DNA of 64,000 bases, taken from the NCBI GenBank assembly GCA_001643675.2, contig LSRY02000059.1:253001-317000 (forward strand), given 5' to 3'. Each line of letters starts with the position of its first letter. Within the stretch, counting starts at the first letter, position 1. The stretch comes from Monocercomonoides exilis. Its lineage: Eukaryota > Preaxostyla > Oxymonadida > Polymastigidae. A program made the position numbers and the translations under genes. The notes beneath the pieces were generated by a model, which saw nothing but the letters and a program-made list of their open reading frames with translations, had not been told where the DNA came from and ran no database searches. Shown in pieces: positions 12,223 to 25,200 of this stretch.

Positions 12223-12537
12223 AAGGCTGTTGATCAGGACGGATAATATGATTGTGCTTGCTTCAGAAGACCAAGGAGGATGAAAAGGAGGAGAGAATGA
12301 AGTTCAGAAATCAGAAAGAATAATAATATGAAAGAACTTTCAATGTGTGTGCCTCAACTGGTGAAAGCACTGATGGAACTGTTTTGCTCCTTGAAAATAA
12401 GTTCATTTGTGAAATGAGTTTTTGAACTATCTAAGATCCATTGAACAACGATATGTTTTGAATCTTTCTTCTGAAAATTACATGTGATGCAGTTGCTTAT
12501 GTTAAAATACATTTATTTTGTTCTATTTTTCTGTTTT

Positions 12538-12581
<44 letters not shown>

Positions 12582-12620
12582 GTGAAATGAATAAAAATGA
12601 ATAATCAATCACAACGAAAT
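12223..12620. other. Convergent 3' spacer with a 41-nt A run
   Basis: This lies between the stop codons of the giant gene (+) and the CIAO1-like gene (-). No gene is visible. The only marked feature is the poly(A) tract at 12539-12579. Confidence 0.5.
12539..12579 (+). repeat. A41 homopolymer
   Basis: Forty-one consecutive A residues, 317 nt downstream of the giant gene's stop on its sense strand. Most likely a mononucleotide microsatellite; a genomic poly(A) tail left by retroposition is an alternative. Confidence 0.9.
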
Positions 12621-14782
12621 TCACTGCTCTTGCACGCGCCATACGTGAATAACATTATCATCTCCGCATGTTGCTAGAATATTTGACTTGATAAAAATAG
12701 TCATTTTGAAGAAAAGGAAGAAACAAAAAACATTCACACATAAGCAGGATTAAATCTAACGCAATTAATATCTGAGCCATGTGCTTCGAGAATTGTGGCT
12801 GAAAGGATGAAATGCCTTGTCTCAGGATCCTAAAATATATTTTATGTTGCACGAATTCAAACAAAATGAAACAGTTAAATATTATATCAAACTTCCACAT
12901 AAAGTCTTAACGCGTTATCTCCACTGCCTGTTGCAAACATTGGCGGAAAGTTATCAGCAATTAATTGCTCGGAATTTTCACATTTTTCCTCTTTATTTTC
13001 AATAATTTTATCACATTTTTCTGTTGAATCTTCTTTTTTATCTTCGCACTTTGACTCGGATGCTTCATCCACTTTTTTGTCTTCTGTTGCATCACTTTTA
13101 CATTCTCCTTCCTTTTTTGCAGAGGAAGAGTTGCTAAGACACTCAAAAACTGGTGGATGATGAGGACAGCGCCAACTCACAGAATATACAACAGTTTCAT
13201 CAAAATCTCCAGTTATCTTTTGTTCGACTTTATAAGGATGATTGAGGAGAGCTTATAAAAAAATGCAATTGTCATTTATGTTCATAAGCAAGAGTGCAAA
13301 AAAGACAAATTGTTTCAGTTGAAATAATTTGAAGATTGATGGCAAACGTCTTGACCACACAATAACAGAAGAGTCAGCACTTGCAGAAACTGAAAATAGC
13401 AAAATGAAAACAAAATTAAAAAAACGAATAGAATGGTTAAAATTCATAAATGTTGCACACTCATCCTTGGCTGTGTAGATCCACCATAGCGATCTGGAGA
13501 TACAAGAGTGACAGTTGGCTCGCTGGTGGCTCCTAATTAAGCAATAGTAAACGAAAATTTAATATTTTCATATTTTTCAACAAAACATTAAAAAAAAAAG
13601 TGTCTTCAAAGCAATGCCATACCCATAGCGGTTATTGAGGGAGAGGCTGATGAAGATGATGCCAAGCGAGAAGGAAGTGGCTGTTCAAAGGATAAGTCCC
13701 AGACGGTTGAAGTATGATCTTCATGCACCTCGACACACGGCCATTCGCCATCAACTATTCATGAAAAATTATACAAAAATATTTATTTCTATTAATTCAA
13801 CAATATTTTCCTGAAAAATACACAAAACCTTCGTCAAGTTGCTTTGGAAAAGAGGAAGACGACGATGAAGAAACAACAGGATCAAGCCAAAACCTAATTG
13901 AATTATCATAAGAAGCAGAAACAAGCAAGTGCTGATGAAATGAACAAATGCAAATAAGATTGAACAAAGCATTTAATCCTTAAATAAATTGTGAAAGCAA
14001 ACTCTGTAAACAGGATGCCACATCACATGCTTAATATCTTGTGTATGACCTTGCAGAACAGCTATACATTCTGTGTCTTCAGATACTAAAGATAATAAAT
14101 CGATTTCTCTTTTCAAAACGGAAAACAATTTATTAATGAATCCAAACCATCCCACACGCAAATCAAGCGATCCCTTGCACAAGTTGCAAGTAAATCTCCT
14201 TCCTTTGGAGAAAATGCAATAGATTTTATTTCCGCTTCATGGCCTTCAAGAATGTCTTTCACTTCAGTTGTGAGATCTGGTTCTTCTGAAACTATTGATT
14301 TTGTCGAAAAATTGGTCAAAACGATAATAAATTTAAAAAACAAAATTATAAATACCTATTTTGTGAAGAATTGTTTTTTTATCAAATGAGCAAGATGCAA
14401 GCGTTTTGCCATCTGGTGCCCATTCAACACGTCTGACACTTCCAGTGTGTCGGAGAAATTCAGTTTTCTTATCCCATTCTCCAGAGTCATTTATTCCCCA
14501 AATTCTGATCATAACATTTGAAAAATTGCATTTTATTTTATAAAACATCGAATTAAATTTTGAAATTCATATCAACTGTCAATAAATTGAAATAAATGTA
14601 AATACAAACGCAACAGTTCTATCCTCTCCGCAACTAGCCAACTTTTTTCCATCTGGTGACCACGACAAATGCCAAACACGTGCTTTGTGCCCTATGATGT
14701 TAATTGTTTATTTTTAAATGAAAAATAATTGGAATAACAATATACCAATTAAAGTTGCAATTTTTGCCAAATGAAATGGCAT
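12621..14782 (-). CDS. CIAO1: CIAO1/CIA1, WD40 protein of cytosolic Fe-S assembly
   Basis: CIA1 is the WD40 propeller of the CIA targeting complex, which passes Fe-S clusters to cytosolic and nuclear apoproteins. The blades appear in order over many exons: HKARVWHLSWSPDGKKLAS (first full exon, 14610-14692), RRVEWAPDGKTLASCSFD, LEGHEAEIKSIAFSPKEG, LQGHTQDIKHVMWHP, LLVSASYDNSIRFW, HTSTVWDLSFEQ, FATGSGDNALRLY and finally LATCGDDNVIHVW just before the TGA. These match human CIAO1 blade by blade. The start chosen is the ATG at 14782, exon 14746-14782, because it joins in phase to the next exon. At least seven introns are present. About 60 residues of acidic, Lys-rich sequence with spaced Cys (12960-13150) are inserted between late blades. 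Tail-to-tail with the giant gene. Confidence 0.88.
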
Positions 14783-14970
14783 CAAGTGCTACAAAAACGA
14801 AATGAAAACAATTAAAATATAGAAAGAAATATTAAAATTGTTATAAAACAATGCTTAAAGCAAAATATAAACCAGATTTGGAATTCTGATCAGAAACTGA
14901 TCCCATTCTTTTTTGCAATGAAGTGAATGAAATGAAGTGATAATAGCTTCACTGTAATTCTAAATGAGCA

Positions 14971-17900
14971 TTACTCATATGCTATCTTAAGTCCTCTTTC
15001 CACATGTCTTCCAACACTTTCCTTTGAATTTTTGAGAGATTTATCAGATTCTCTTTGGGATTTGAAAAGTGGATGCTCAATTAACAAGCGTTGAAAATCT
15101 TTTTGAACGTATTCTCGCAAGTGATTTTCAAAGCACATTTTACCCTTCCACTGTCCAGCAACAACAAGAGCCTTTGTGTGACTGAAGATTGCACCGAACT
15201 GCTCGGACTCTGAAAGGCTGACAACACGATAATCAGCAGTGACCGATGATAAAAAGCTAATGTTGGACAAGTCTTTCATTCTGGATAAATATTGTTCGCG
15301 CAACGACACATCATCTTCCTCCTTTGGCGTGTTTACAAAACGATACGCCAAAAAGAATGTTTCAAAGTACTCAAATATGGCTCTTGTTAACTCTTTGTAG
15401 CTTGCAGTTTTCTGCACATTTATGAAGAATTGTCTGAATGGAATGGCTCTGATGCAATTCTTCAATGAGACCATGTATGCGGAGGCGGAGAAATTGCGGA
15501 TAGGAATAACAGGAATTGAAACAATTGATGGATTAATTTTTGGATCGGGACGAGAAGAGGAGATGTAAGAAAGAAGGTGAGAATCGCTGGTTGAAGCGCG
15601 AAGAATGTTTGCACGAGCAAAAGTGTCTTGTTCAAACAGGATGCGATACGATGCTTCATACGACGCAATGACTGGAATGTGATCTCTGGATGTTGTGGAG
15701 GTGATGGTTATGTTCAAGGGACATGCTTGTGGAGTTATGCTTAGACGCCTCCAGAGCACATTGTTGACACAATACACTCCTTTCAGCGACCGCTCCAGCT
15801 GCTTCAGATACAACTGCTCGCGCGTCGCCCTTTGCTGCAGGCGATTCAGATAAGCTTCGCGTTCTGCTTGTTGCTTTTGGTTCTCCAGCTCGTTCTGCAA
15901 GCGCTCTTCACACGGTGCATCGCTCATTGAATCATTGCGATGAAGAGTAACTCTGCAATCACTTGCATTCTCATCAGAACTTTCAACATCAATTACATAT
16001 GTGCTGTTCTCCTCTGCTTTCTTCAGCTTCCTCATCAGCTGCCTCACATGCTCTTTCTTTTCTTTAATCAAATTTGCCAACTCTTCAAATTTCTCTGCTT
16101 CTTCCTTTTTCAAAATGGCAATGATATACTCGCATCTGTCTTCAATCATTCGCCTCCTTTCTTCGGCATACTGCTTTTCTTCAGGTGTGTTCGACTCTTC
16201 TTCTCCAAACACCAAATTCTTCTTCAGCTCTGCAACCACTTCGCGAATTGTCGTTTCCTTTTTCCGCTCCACATAAACCACACAGCGGATGATGCACAGA
16301 TTGTTCGGATTGAACACGTCAATCGGCACTTCCTCAAAGCGCTCTTCAGCATCAGCACTTCTGCTCCTCTCCAGCTGATGCATCGGGAAGAGATGCGTTG
16401 GACTTTTGTGCATGATTTCATTTTTGCCCTTTGATTCTGCAGAATTCATTGAAAAAGTGTCTTTTGATTGAGCCTTTTGATCTCTTTCTGAATTAGAAGG
16501 TGTCGATGCCACTGGAGAAGGAGTCATTAATTGAAGGTTGCTTCGTGGAGACAATAGCTGATAGAGAATCGGCACAACCAACTTCACCTTCCGAGTTCGT
16601 GTCAAAGGCCATCCAGAAAACAGAGTGACTTCAACATCAAACTGCTTCATGACAACATCTTTGATTGTCTTAGCAGAACTGTATGAGATGAGCTCTGGCT
16701 GGTGCTGCTGAGGATAAATTGGGAGCTCTGGAAGTTTTAACTTGACTGGCCCTTTTGCAGACGCACTCATCGAATTGCTGTTTGGCAGGAAGAGCATCAG
16801 ATGCGTGACAGGATGGTTCAACACACGAGAGGCTGCTGCAAAGAGATCAGCCACTTCGTATCTTTCATCTATTTGAATGGTTTTGAATGGCTGAAAAGAT
16901 TTAAAAAAAAAATGTATTTCAGATTAAAATATGAAAGAAATATCACATTTTCACAAATTAAAAATTCAAAAAAAACATATTTCAAAAAGCAAACCAGCTG
17001 AATATTAATCAGATTATACAGTTTCAATTCTATTTTGTGGTTGAGATAAGACATCCATCCGTCTGCAGTTGTCACATCACTTCCATTTATTCCTCCGTTC
17101 TTGCTTCTGATCTCCACCGACTTCGCTTTTTCTGCTTCTGTCGGTGCAATCTGCACAAGAACTTCACATCCTGTCTCCAAATAAGCTTTCTCACAGTTTG
17201 AGTTGAGTGAAAGAGGAGTGCCTATTCCCTGGAAGAACCTGAAAAGAAGAAAAGAATCTTCAGAAAGAAAGTCTGACGGAGTGTCTGATGGCTCTGGAGA
17301 GAAGATTGCTGGTGTTGGTGTGGGTGACAAAGGAGAAGGAGACAAAGAAGAGGGAGAAAACGAGAGTGTGCCCAAAGAGAGAGAAGGAGAAGGAGAAAAA
17401 GGTGGTGGAGAAACGACAGATGCCCTTGGCGACAGCACACCGTCTTTCTTCTTCCTTTCTTGTCGCTGGATGAATTTTGCTTGAGCATCACGCAGCTTCT
17501 TCTGCCTCACCAACATGCGAAGTTGAGGCAAAGCAGCTGAAAACTGCATTTTTCTGGAGGTGAGATAGATGCGGCCGATGTAATAGTTCTTTTTAGAGGT
17601 GATGTCGAAGAGACGCACAAAGAGATAGACGAATGAGGGATTGCGAGAGGACAGAATGGCTGATGGATTGAATGGCACCGGAGGAGGAGAAAGACGAGAA
17701 CTGAAGTGCAAACGAGGTGAAAGAGGAGAAAGCGGAGGGCGAATAGAAAGATGGGGGGACGAAGGAATGCGTAATGGAGGAGGAGGCACAGAACGCTGAG
17801 ACAAAGAAGTGGAAGTTGTTTCAGAATCACCAGAAAGAGATTGCAAACGCTTTGGCTGTGCTTCAGATGTTTTTGTGATCTCAAATTGATCATTTCGCTT

Positions 17901-20900
17901 GGAATTAACTTGATTTTGAGATATATCTTTTTCTTTTGTTGACTTTTCCTCTTCATTTGATTTATTTGTTCCGCTAAGATGAAATTGTGTTGGTGAACTC
18001 TGCTGAATAAGAGGATCTGTCACCTTCATAATTCTGTTCAGAAGTGGCTGAGGCAGCGCTCCAAGCGGAGAGAAAAGGGCGCCTTTTGAATTGTCCTTTG
18101 ATTTCTGTGTGTGAAGATTTATCGAATTGATTTCTTTTTTTATTAACGGCAATTCATTTGCTTGTGATAGCTTGTTCTGATTCGGCATTTTGTTCTGTTC
18201 AAATTTCTTTGAAACCACTGAGACGTTCTCTTCTGAAAGCAAAGATGTAGTTGAAGGTTCTTTCTTTAATAATTCAGATTGTTTAGAATTTTGAAGAGTT
18301 GGAGCAGACGAAGAAAGGGAAGGATGCCTTGAAATGGATGAAGATGAATTGGATGTGCTGTCTTCCAACAACTTTCTTTCCATCTCCAGTTGTTCATCTG
18401 AAATACGCTCAACATATATCGACTGAATAATCAGCCCAAAGATTTCATTCAGTACAGGATTCAGATCGGATGGAGGGTAAACAATTTCTTCTTCTTTGTT
18501 CTTTTTGCTTGCTTTTCCCTCTTTCTCTTCATATGACGACAAAAGCGATGATTGCTGTGAAACAGCCATTTCTTCATTCTTCAATAATTTCAGAATTTCA
18601 TCATCATCGTCTTCCTCTTCTTCCTCTTCCTCCTCTTCTTCATCTGATAAATCAAGATGTTTATGAATGCTCATTTTATGCTTCTTTGGCTTCTTTTTCG
18701 CTTCTGCCTTTTCCTTTATCGAGTTTCTTATTCTGATCATGTCTCTTCCTTCAAACTTTTCTGCCAGTCGCAATGTTGTGTTCTTTCCCCATTGCTCATT
18801 ATCAATCGTTGTTACATCGTCTCTGTCTAGTTGAGATACTCTTATTGAATTGCTAACACTTTTGCTTCTTCCTTCTCCATCCACACTCACCTCTTTCATC
18901 CTCCACACCCTCTGCTCTTCCACAGGAATCCCCGTCTGCTTCTCAATTTCTGTGTGCAAATCGCTCAGTGTATCATCTCTTTTTGTAATCAACATACGAG
19001 CTGTGGATGATTGAACATCAAACAGTGTTTTGCCTGTTCCGCATGCTGAGCCCTTGATGAGTGTGTCGTCTGTGAATACTCTGAATGAGAGCATCTTCTT
19101 TCGCTGCGTCACAGCCACAATTGAATCTCGTATGTGCTGTGGAATGTCATCCTCCTTCACATCCTGCAGCACCACATCTATCAGCGACTTCTTCACATAC
19201 ACCAACATATACGCTGATGCTATCTTTGTCACTTTTTGAACATCCGACTCTGAATGCAGGAGAAAGTTGCTGTATTTGTGATTGGCCACATACTCCGTTC
19301 CTCCATAGTTGTCTTCTACCGCCTCTTCCTCTGTTGTCTCCCTCACCCACTCGTCGTCAAAGCAGAACCACTTCCCATCACACTTTGGCTGGATGTATGC
19401 ATAATAGTGCCCTCCAGTCATCCCTCCACTGTGCACAAGGACAGAATGCAGCACATACACATTGTCTGAATCAGAGAAGGGCACAGCTGGCTGGGTGGAT
19501 GATGGCTGAGTGGAAGGTGGCTGTGAAGAAAATGAAGGAGGAGAAAGTGGAGGCGATGTTGGGCTGATAGGAAACTCTGACTCTGAAGCAACATCTGACT
19601 GGGGAGAAGTTATAAGAGGAGGAATTTCAGTCTCCTCCACAATCGGATTCCATAAAAGAAAATGCTCGTTTTTTCCTGTTTTTTTGCACTGTTCGTTGCT
19701 CTTTTTCTTCACTTCATTCGATTTTTTTCGTTTCCCCCAGAATTCTATTGGATTTAATGCAAATTGGAATTTTTCAATCATTTCAGGAGACAATTGAGGA
19801 TTAGCATCATCATCATCATCATCATCATCTTCGTCTTCATCTTCAGTTTGTTCGTTTTCATTATCCTTTGATATGCCGTCATCTTCGTCTGCATCATACG
19901 CATCTTTCTCTTCTTCATCCATTTCTCCATCCGAATTCAGTCTTCTTTTTTCCTTTTCTTTCTGCTTTTCTTTGTCCTTCTGTTCTCTTTCCCATTTTTC
20001 TCTTTCTGCTTTCTGTTTTTCCTTGTCTTCATTAATCATTTTCCAAATCTGACTCGCTTTCCTTCGACTCTTTCTCCTCCGAGACTCACCTTGCTCTTGA
20101 CTGTTTTTCTCCACATTATCATTTCTCTCTTCATCATCGTCTCCATCCAAGTCTCCACCATCCTCTTCATCTTCTGAATGAGCGGCATCTTTGAACACAA
20201 AAGGCGACATATTCAGCTCCACCGGAAACTCAAAGCGGTCATTCACTTTGGCCATTCTGTCTGTCATCGGATTGTATTCCCATCTGTTCAGCTGGACATG
20301 CAAAACAGGTGGAAGAGACAGAAAGAGAGTTCGCTGATATTATGATGAGAAATGAAAATGATTCATTTTTTTTCAAAGTTCATTAATAAAGAATAGTAAC
20401 AATAAAGAGTAAACCTTTGAAGCTCTTTGCATCCCATGCTTCTCAGCATTGTATTTGTTGCTGCCGTCGAGTATCTCTGGCTGTGTGTAATTTTCCAGCG
20501 AGGCTTCAAGAGACGGAAAGCCCTTCACAGAGAGACTGAGATCGAGGAATGGCTGTGTGCGTACACTCACATAATCAACATCGATGCACTCGATGATGGT
20601 GACAGCATCGCCCCTCAGAAGATAGTTTATAGAGTCATGGAATGGAGTGTGCTATAAATGAACATATGGATAATAACAATAAAATGAAATGTGAAAATAC
20701 ATTGAATAACATCATGAAAAATTGTCAAATGAAATAAAAAATGATTATTATATCAAATCCCTTCTTTAATAATGCTTAATACTTGTGTCTTTTCAATAAG
20801 TCTATCCAAAAGAATTCTGTTCAGCTCATTTACATCATGCTGCTCAAATGCTTCATAAGAATTCCATCCAAATGCTTGTGTAAGCTCCTTTGTCGAAACA

Positions 20901-21886
20901 CTTGAAAAACACAAATAACAATAATCAAAGAAGAATTAAATTGTTGAACCTTCGCTTTGAGACTTGAAGATTGTAAAAAAGATTTTGCAATGTTTGAGCA
21001 ATTTTTGGCTTCGATTTTTGTGCTTCATCCGCTTGTGAATCAACTGCTCGATTTGGATCAAATGGAATATGATAAACTACCTAAAAATGCATGCAAAACG
21101 ATCAATAAATTCGTTCAATCAAAAATGAAATTCGTGACAAATAGAATTTTTTCGTCATACCCATCGAAAAAGTGATGTGTGATAAAGTGTTTGTAGAAGA
21201 GAATTTAAATAACACGTCGCCCCTTGATTAGCCAACCCTATCATTCCAGTTTTAGCTCTAACATTTCCTGCATTTCCATAATATTCAAATGGCTTTTAAA
21301 AATTCATTTATCAAAGAAAATAAAATCCTTATAAAAACATTCACACATTCAGCCAAACATCAACAAGTAATTTTCCATCCACCAAGCAAGAAGATTTTGG
21401 CAAAAAATCTTTCGAATCTAACACTTTATTTCTCCCTATATCGTAAAATTTTGTGGTGAAACGATGATGTCCACTTAAAATCTCTGGCTCAGCTGCATTA
21501 TTTTTGTGAATAACAATCTTGTAATAAAAATGAGTATTTTCAGCATCAAGATAACTTAAATCATGACAGCTCTATTTCAAATGAAATTGATTTTAACGAA
21601 ATGGCAAAACGTTACAGAGTTAAATAACAAATCTTTATTTTTAAATACCTTGCAATCAATATAAATTCCCCACGAATTATCTAATCGAAGAAAATATAAT
21701 CTCCTATATTTTTTAAATCATCAAATTGTTGAATTTTTTTAGAATAAATATTTGTAGATGCAATATCTTTTGAACACACCAAGTTAAATCAAAGGCAGAA
21801 AACAGTTCGCTATAAAAGCTGTCTGACCCCTCAAACTGCACTTTAAGTTTAACTTTAGCACAACCCTCCCATTTCGAACTTGTCAT
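14971..21886 (-). CDS. USP7: USP7/HAUSP-type ubiquitin carboxyl-terminal hydrolase
   Basis: A cysteine deubiquitinase of the USP7/UBP15 family. Exons in order: a short MATH/TRAF domain from the ATG at 21886 (exon 21780-21886 joins in phase to one starting at 21703; motif [12 protein letters not shown]), the Cys box [18 protein letters not shown] (nucleophile near 21213), [48 protein letters not shown], then the His box [19 protein letters not shown] (near 19400) and the acidic FDDEW block. A C-terminal array corresponding to the USP7 ubiquitin-like domains follows and ends in ERGLKIAYE, like the USP7 activating tail. Unusual features are a roughly 240-residue acidic/basic insertion inside the catalytic domain before the His box, and long Ser/Pro-rich linkers in the C-terminal half. 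The final large exon is joined by an intron just upstream of 16860. Probably nuclear or cytosolic; substrates unknown. Confidence 0.88.
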
Positions 21887-22245
21887 TCACCACCACACAG
21901 AGATAAATGAAAAATTCTAAAATTTTCGATATTGATCAATATTAATAATTTGCTATGGGTTATTCATTTCCAACACAGAAACTAAAAAGATAAAAAATTT
22001 CCAATAAAACTTCATCCACTCAACTGCTGAAAATATTCACTCATTCAAGCAAAGTGAACAGAAATTTGTCGAAAAAATTCAGCATCAAAAACGAAGAAAA
22101 TCACAAAAGAAAGAAAACAAAACAATAAACAAACATTTTGTAAAAATGTAATGATTCTCCAAACCAATAAAATTAAACATAAAAAAGAAAAAAGAAAACT
22201 TGTAAAATAATATAATAAAAATAATAAAAATGATAATAAAACTAA
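21887..22245. other. AT-rich spacer with a 14-bp palindrome upstream of the USP7-type gene
   Basis: Between the PI3-kinase stop and the USP7-type start, both on the minus strand. A perfect palindrome ATATTGATCAATAT lies at 21929-21942, 43 bp upstream of the start codon. In such AT-rich DNA this may be chance. Nothing else seen. Confidence 0.35.
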
Positions 22246-25200
22246 TTAATGAGCCATGAGATGGAAGAAATCCATCACTTGTGTACGGGTGGTGTTTCGG
22301 GAAGTCTCAATGAGCTGTTCAAAATACTTCCCAGCCTCTTCGTCTGTCTTGTTCAATGACAGCTGCTTCTGAATGTATTGCACATCTTTCTCCTCTTTCA
22401 ATTCTGGAATGCCTGTGGAGAGCATCTAAAAGGATTAAAAATAAATAGAGAGAAATCAAACAAATAAATTGATAGTTACATTCAATAAAGTCAGAAAAAA
22501 AAAAAAAAAAAAAAAAAAATAGAATCACACCATTGTAAACAGATTTATCAACAGATTTGCGTGTTTGCGAAGGACGTTGTATGCCTTCTTTGCCAAGTCC
22601 ACAAACAGAACATATGCCTTGTCAGTTCTGTTGCCCAGCACAGCAGCAAAGGCAGGTGTGAAGATAAACGGTGCCTTCTCTCTCTCAACACCCAGCTTCT
22701 TCTTGAAATGCCCCAGAAAGTGGCCAAAGTCGATGTGGAAGAGCCTTCCGTCCTTTGTGATCATAATGTTGTCTGAATGCCTGTCTCCTATCCCCAGCAC
22801 ATACGTCGCCACACAATACCCTGCACACGAATACGCAAAGTTCTCCTGGAAGGCCTCATACATCTTCGTGTTCTTTTCTGCCTGCCCCATCAGCCACTCC
22901 GTCAAACACGTCGACGAAAACGCTGCTGTTGCCCCGCCAGCTGCTGATGTGATGTGTGCGATGGTCTCTGAGTTCTTCACAACTTGGATGAACCCTTCGT
23001 AATCACCTGTCGACTGGGCACGATACACATTCAGCCGCATGTCCAGCCCTTCTCTCAGCCACAGCAGCTCCATCACTCGAAACACCTGCAGTGTCAGCTG
23101 ATCCTGCCGAATGTCATCTCCCACTTTGAACAGGAACATCTGGTTGTCGTTCTCGTTCTCTATCTTCATATCAACTGTTTTCTCTTCTTCTTTCCCTCCT
23201 TCTTTTCCTTCTTCTTTTGCCTCTTCCTCTTTCTCTTCCTTTTCACACCCACTTTCCCTTTCGCCTTCTCCCCCCACACTCTTCTTAAACGTCAGCCAAA
23301 GCGGTCTCTTTTTCGAGTCCATCACACGGCACTTCTCTACAATCAGCCCCGACGACTCAAAAGTGGACGAAATAGGAAGAGTAAAACGCACAGGGAACTT
23401 CGTCTCCCTCAGCTTCTTCCTCAGAATCTCTTTGCCTTCTGCTGCCGGCAGCTTTGCCACTGAATTCGCCATGTTCACGAAGTCCCTCAGCACTTTCGTC
23501 TCATTCGCAATGTGTGCTCTTCTATGGCTGCCCAGCCCTTTCAGATACTCCTGCATCATCAGCCCATACCTCTCTCTGATGTATGCGTTGTGCAGCTCTG
23601 ACTTCAGATGCCAGAAGAAGCTGTGTCCAATCGTCGTTGGCGAGCGAAGAGCTCTCTTCATCAGCATTGCTGCCAGGGGGGAGTCATGATATGGCTCATT
23701 CTTCAGCACCTGCACCAGCTGCAACAAGAAGGGCTCTAGTTCTTCATCGCTCATCTCATCCACCCACTCCACGGCTTTTGCCCTTGCCAATGGGTCAGCA
23801 AACTTCGCATCCAGAAGCTCCAGTGCATCAACTGGATTCAAAGGCGTCCATCTCCTCAGCAAGTAGTGTGCCTCTATGACAGACTTTCTGTGATTCCACG
23901 GGACTGACTGGAGGAATTTCGGGAGCGCCGGAGCGATTCCGATGAGGTGGAAGCGGTGCAGGAAGAGAAGAGAGCGGTGGGCAGGCTCAATTGCCTCGAG
24001 GGGGTTCTGTTTGATGACAGCGAGGATGGTCTGCCACTCACTCGCTGTGGGGAACTTGATGTATTCTCTGAGGCCCACATCGATCAAGTAGTGCACACTC
24101 GAGGGAGGAGCCTGGGGGAGAGAGGCAAATGCAGCGGGGGGAGGGCGATAGCGAGGGTAGAGCGGGTGGGTGGTGTTGATGACTGGGGGCTGGATGCCTG
24201 TGGGGGAAGAAGAGGAAGAAGATAAAGGTGATTGTGAAGTGTGACAATTACTTTGAATGTTATCTGCATCGAGTGGCAGAGGAGGTGTTTGGGATTCTTG
24301 TGAAGATGAAGCAAAATTAGCTGATGAATCAGAAGAAGTAGTTGAAGGAGCAGTAGTAGTAGTAGAAGAAGAAGCATTTGAAGAAGAAGAGGCAGAAGAA
24401 GCAGACGTTGAAGAAGAAGGTGATGATGACGAAGATTGCGCAGGAGAGAAGTTAGCGAGGATGCTGTCATCAATCCTGGAAGATGGAGGCGGAGGAGGCG
24501 GGGCTCGTTTTGGAAGAGGAATGTTCTTAATTAAGGTAGGACGAAACACGCGAGATTGAGAAGTAGCCAATCCGAAAGGCGAAGAGACGAAATTTGGTGG
24601 CGGAGAGGCAGCACGAAGAGGGCGTGATGTGCGTGCAGGCGATGAAATGACAGGAGAATAAGGAGAATTTGAAGAAGAAGAAGAAGAAGGTGAAGAAGCA
24701 GAAACAGATGCATTGTGAGTGTGGGGGGAGAAAGGCATGAGAGAAGAGGAAGAGGCAGAGGAGGTGAGTGGAGGTGTGCCATACATTGACTGGATGGCGC
24801 TGATGGTCGACGAGCGCTGTGACTGAGCAGTCTTCTTCTGATGGATGGCTGCTGCCTCTGCCACCAGAAAGCATTTCTCTTCTTCTGCATTCAGCTCCTT
24901 TGGGAACACAACAGGAGCAGGAAACGAAGGAAATGCCACAACAAGGGCTGGGGCATTGGGATCGCCCATGTTTCCGTTGCAGGTGCCGATCGGGTTGGCA
25001 GCAGCGTCTGGCCAGAGGGGAAGGGCGAGGCTGTGCGAGTGGAGGAACCCGCGGAAGTCAAACACAGGACAAGACACCCACCCCAGCTCAATGTCTTTGT
25101 CACTCGGCACAGCAATGTCACCTGCTCTGGGCACAAACTGCAGCTGGGAGGAGGACGAGGATCCTGAGACGGTCTGCGCAGAAGAGGCGGAAGAGCCAAC

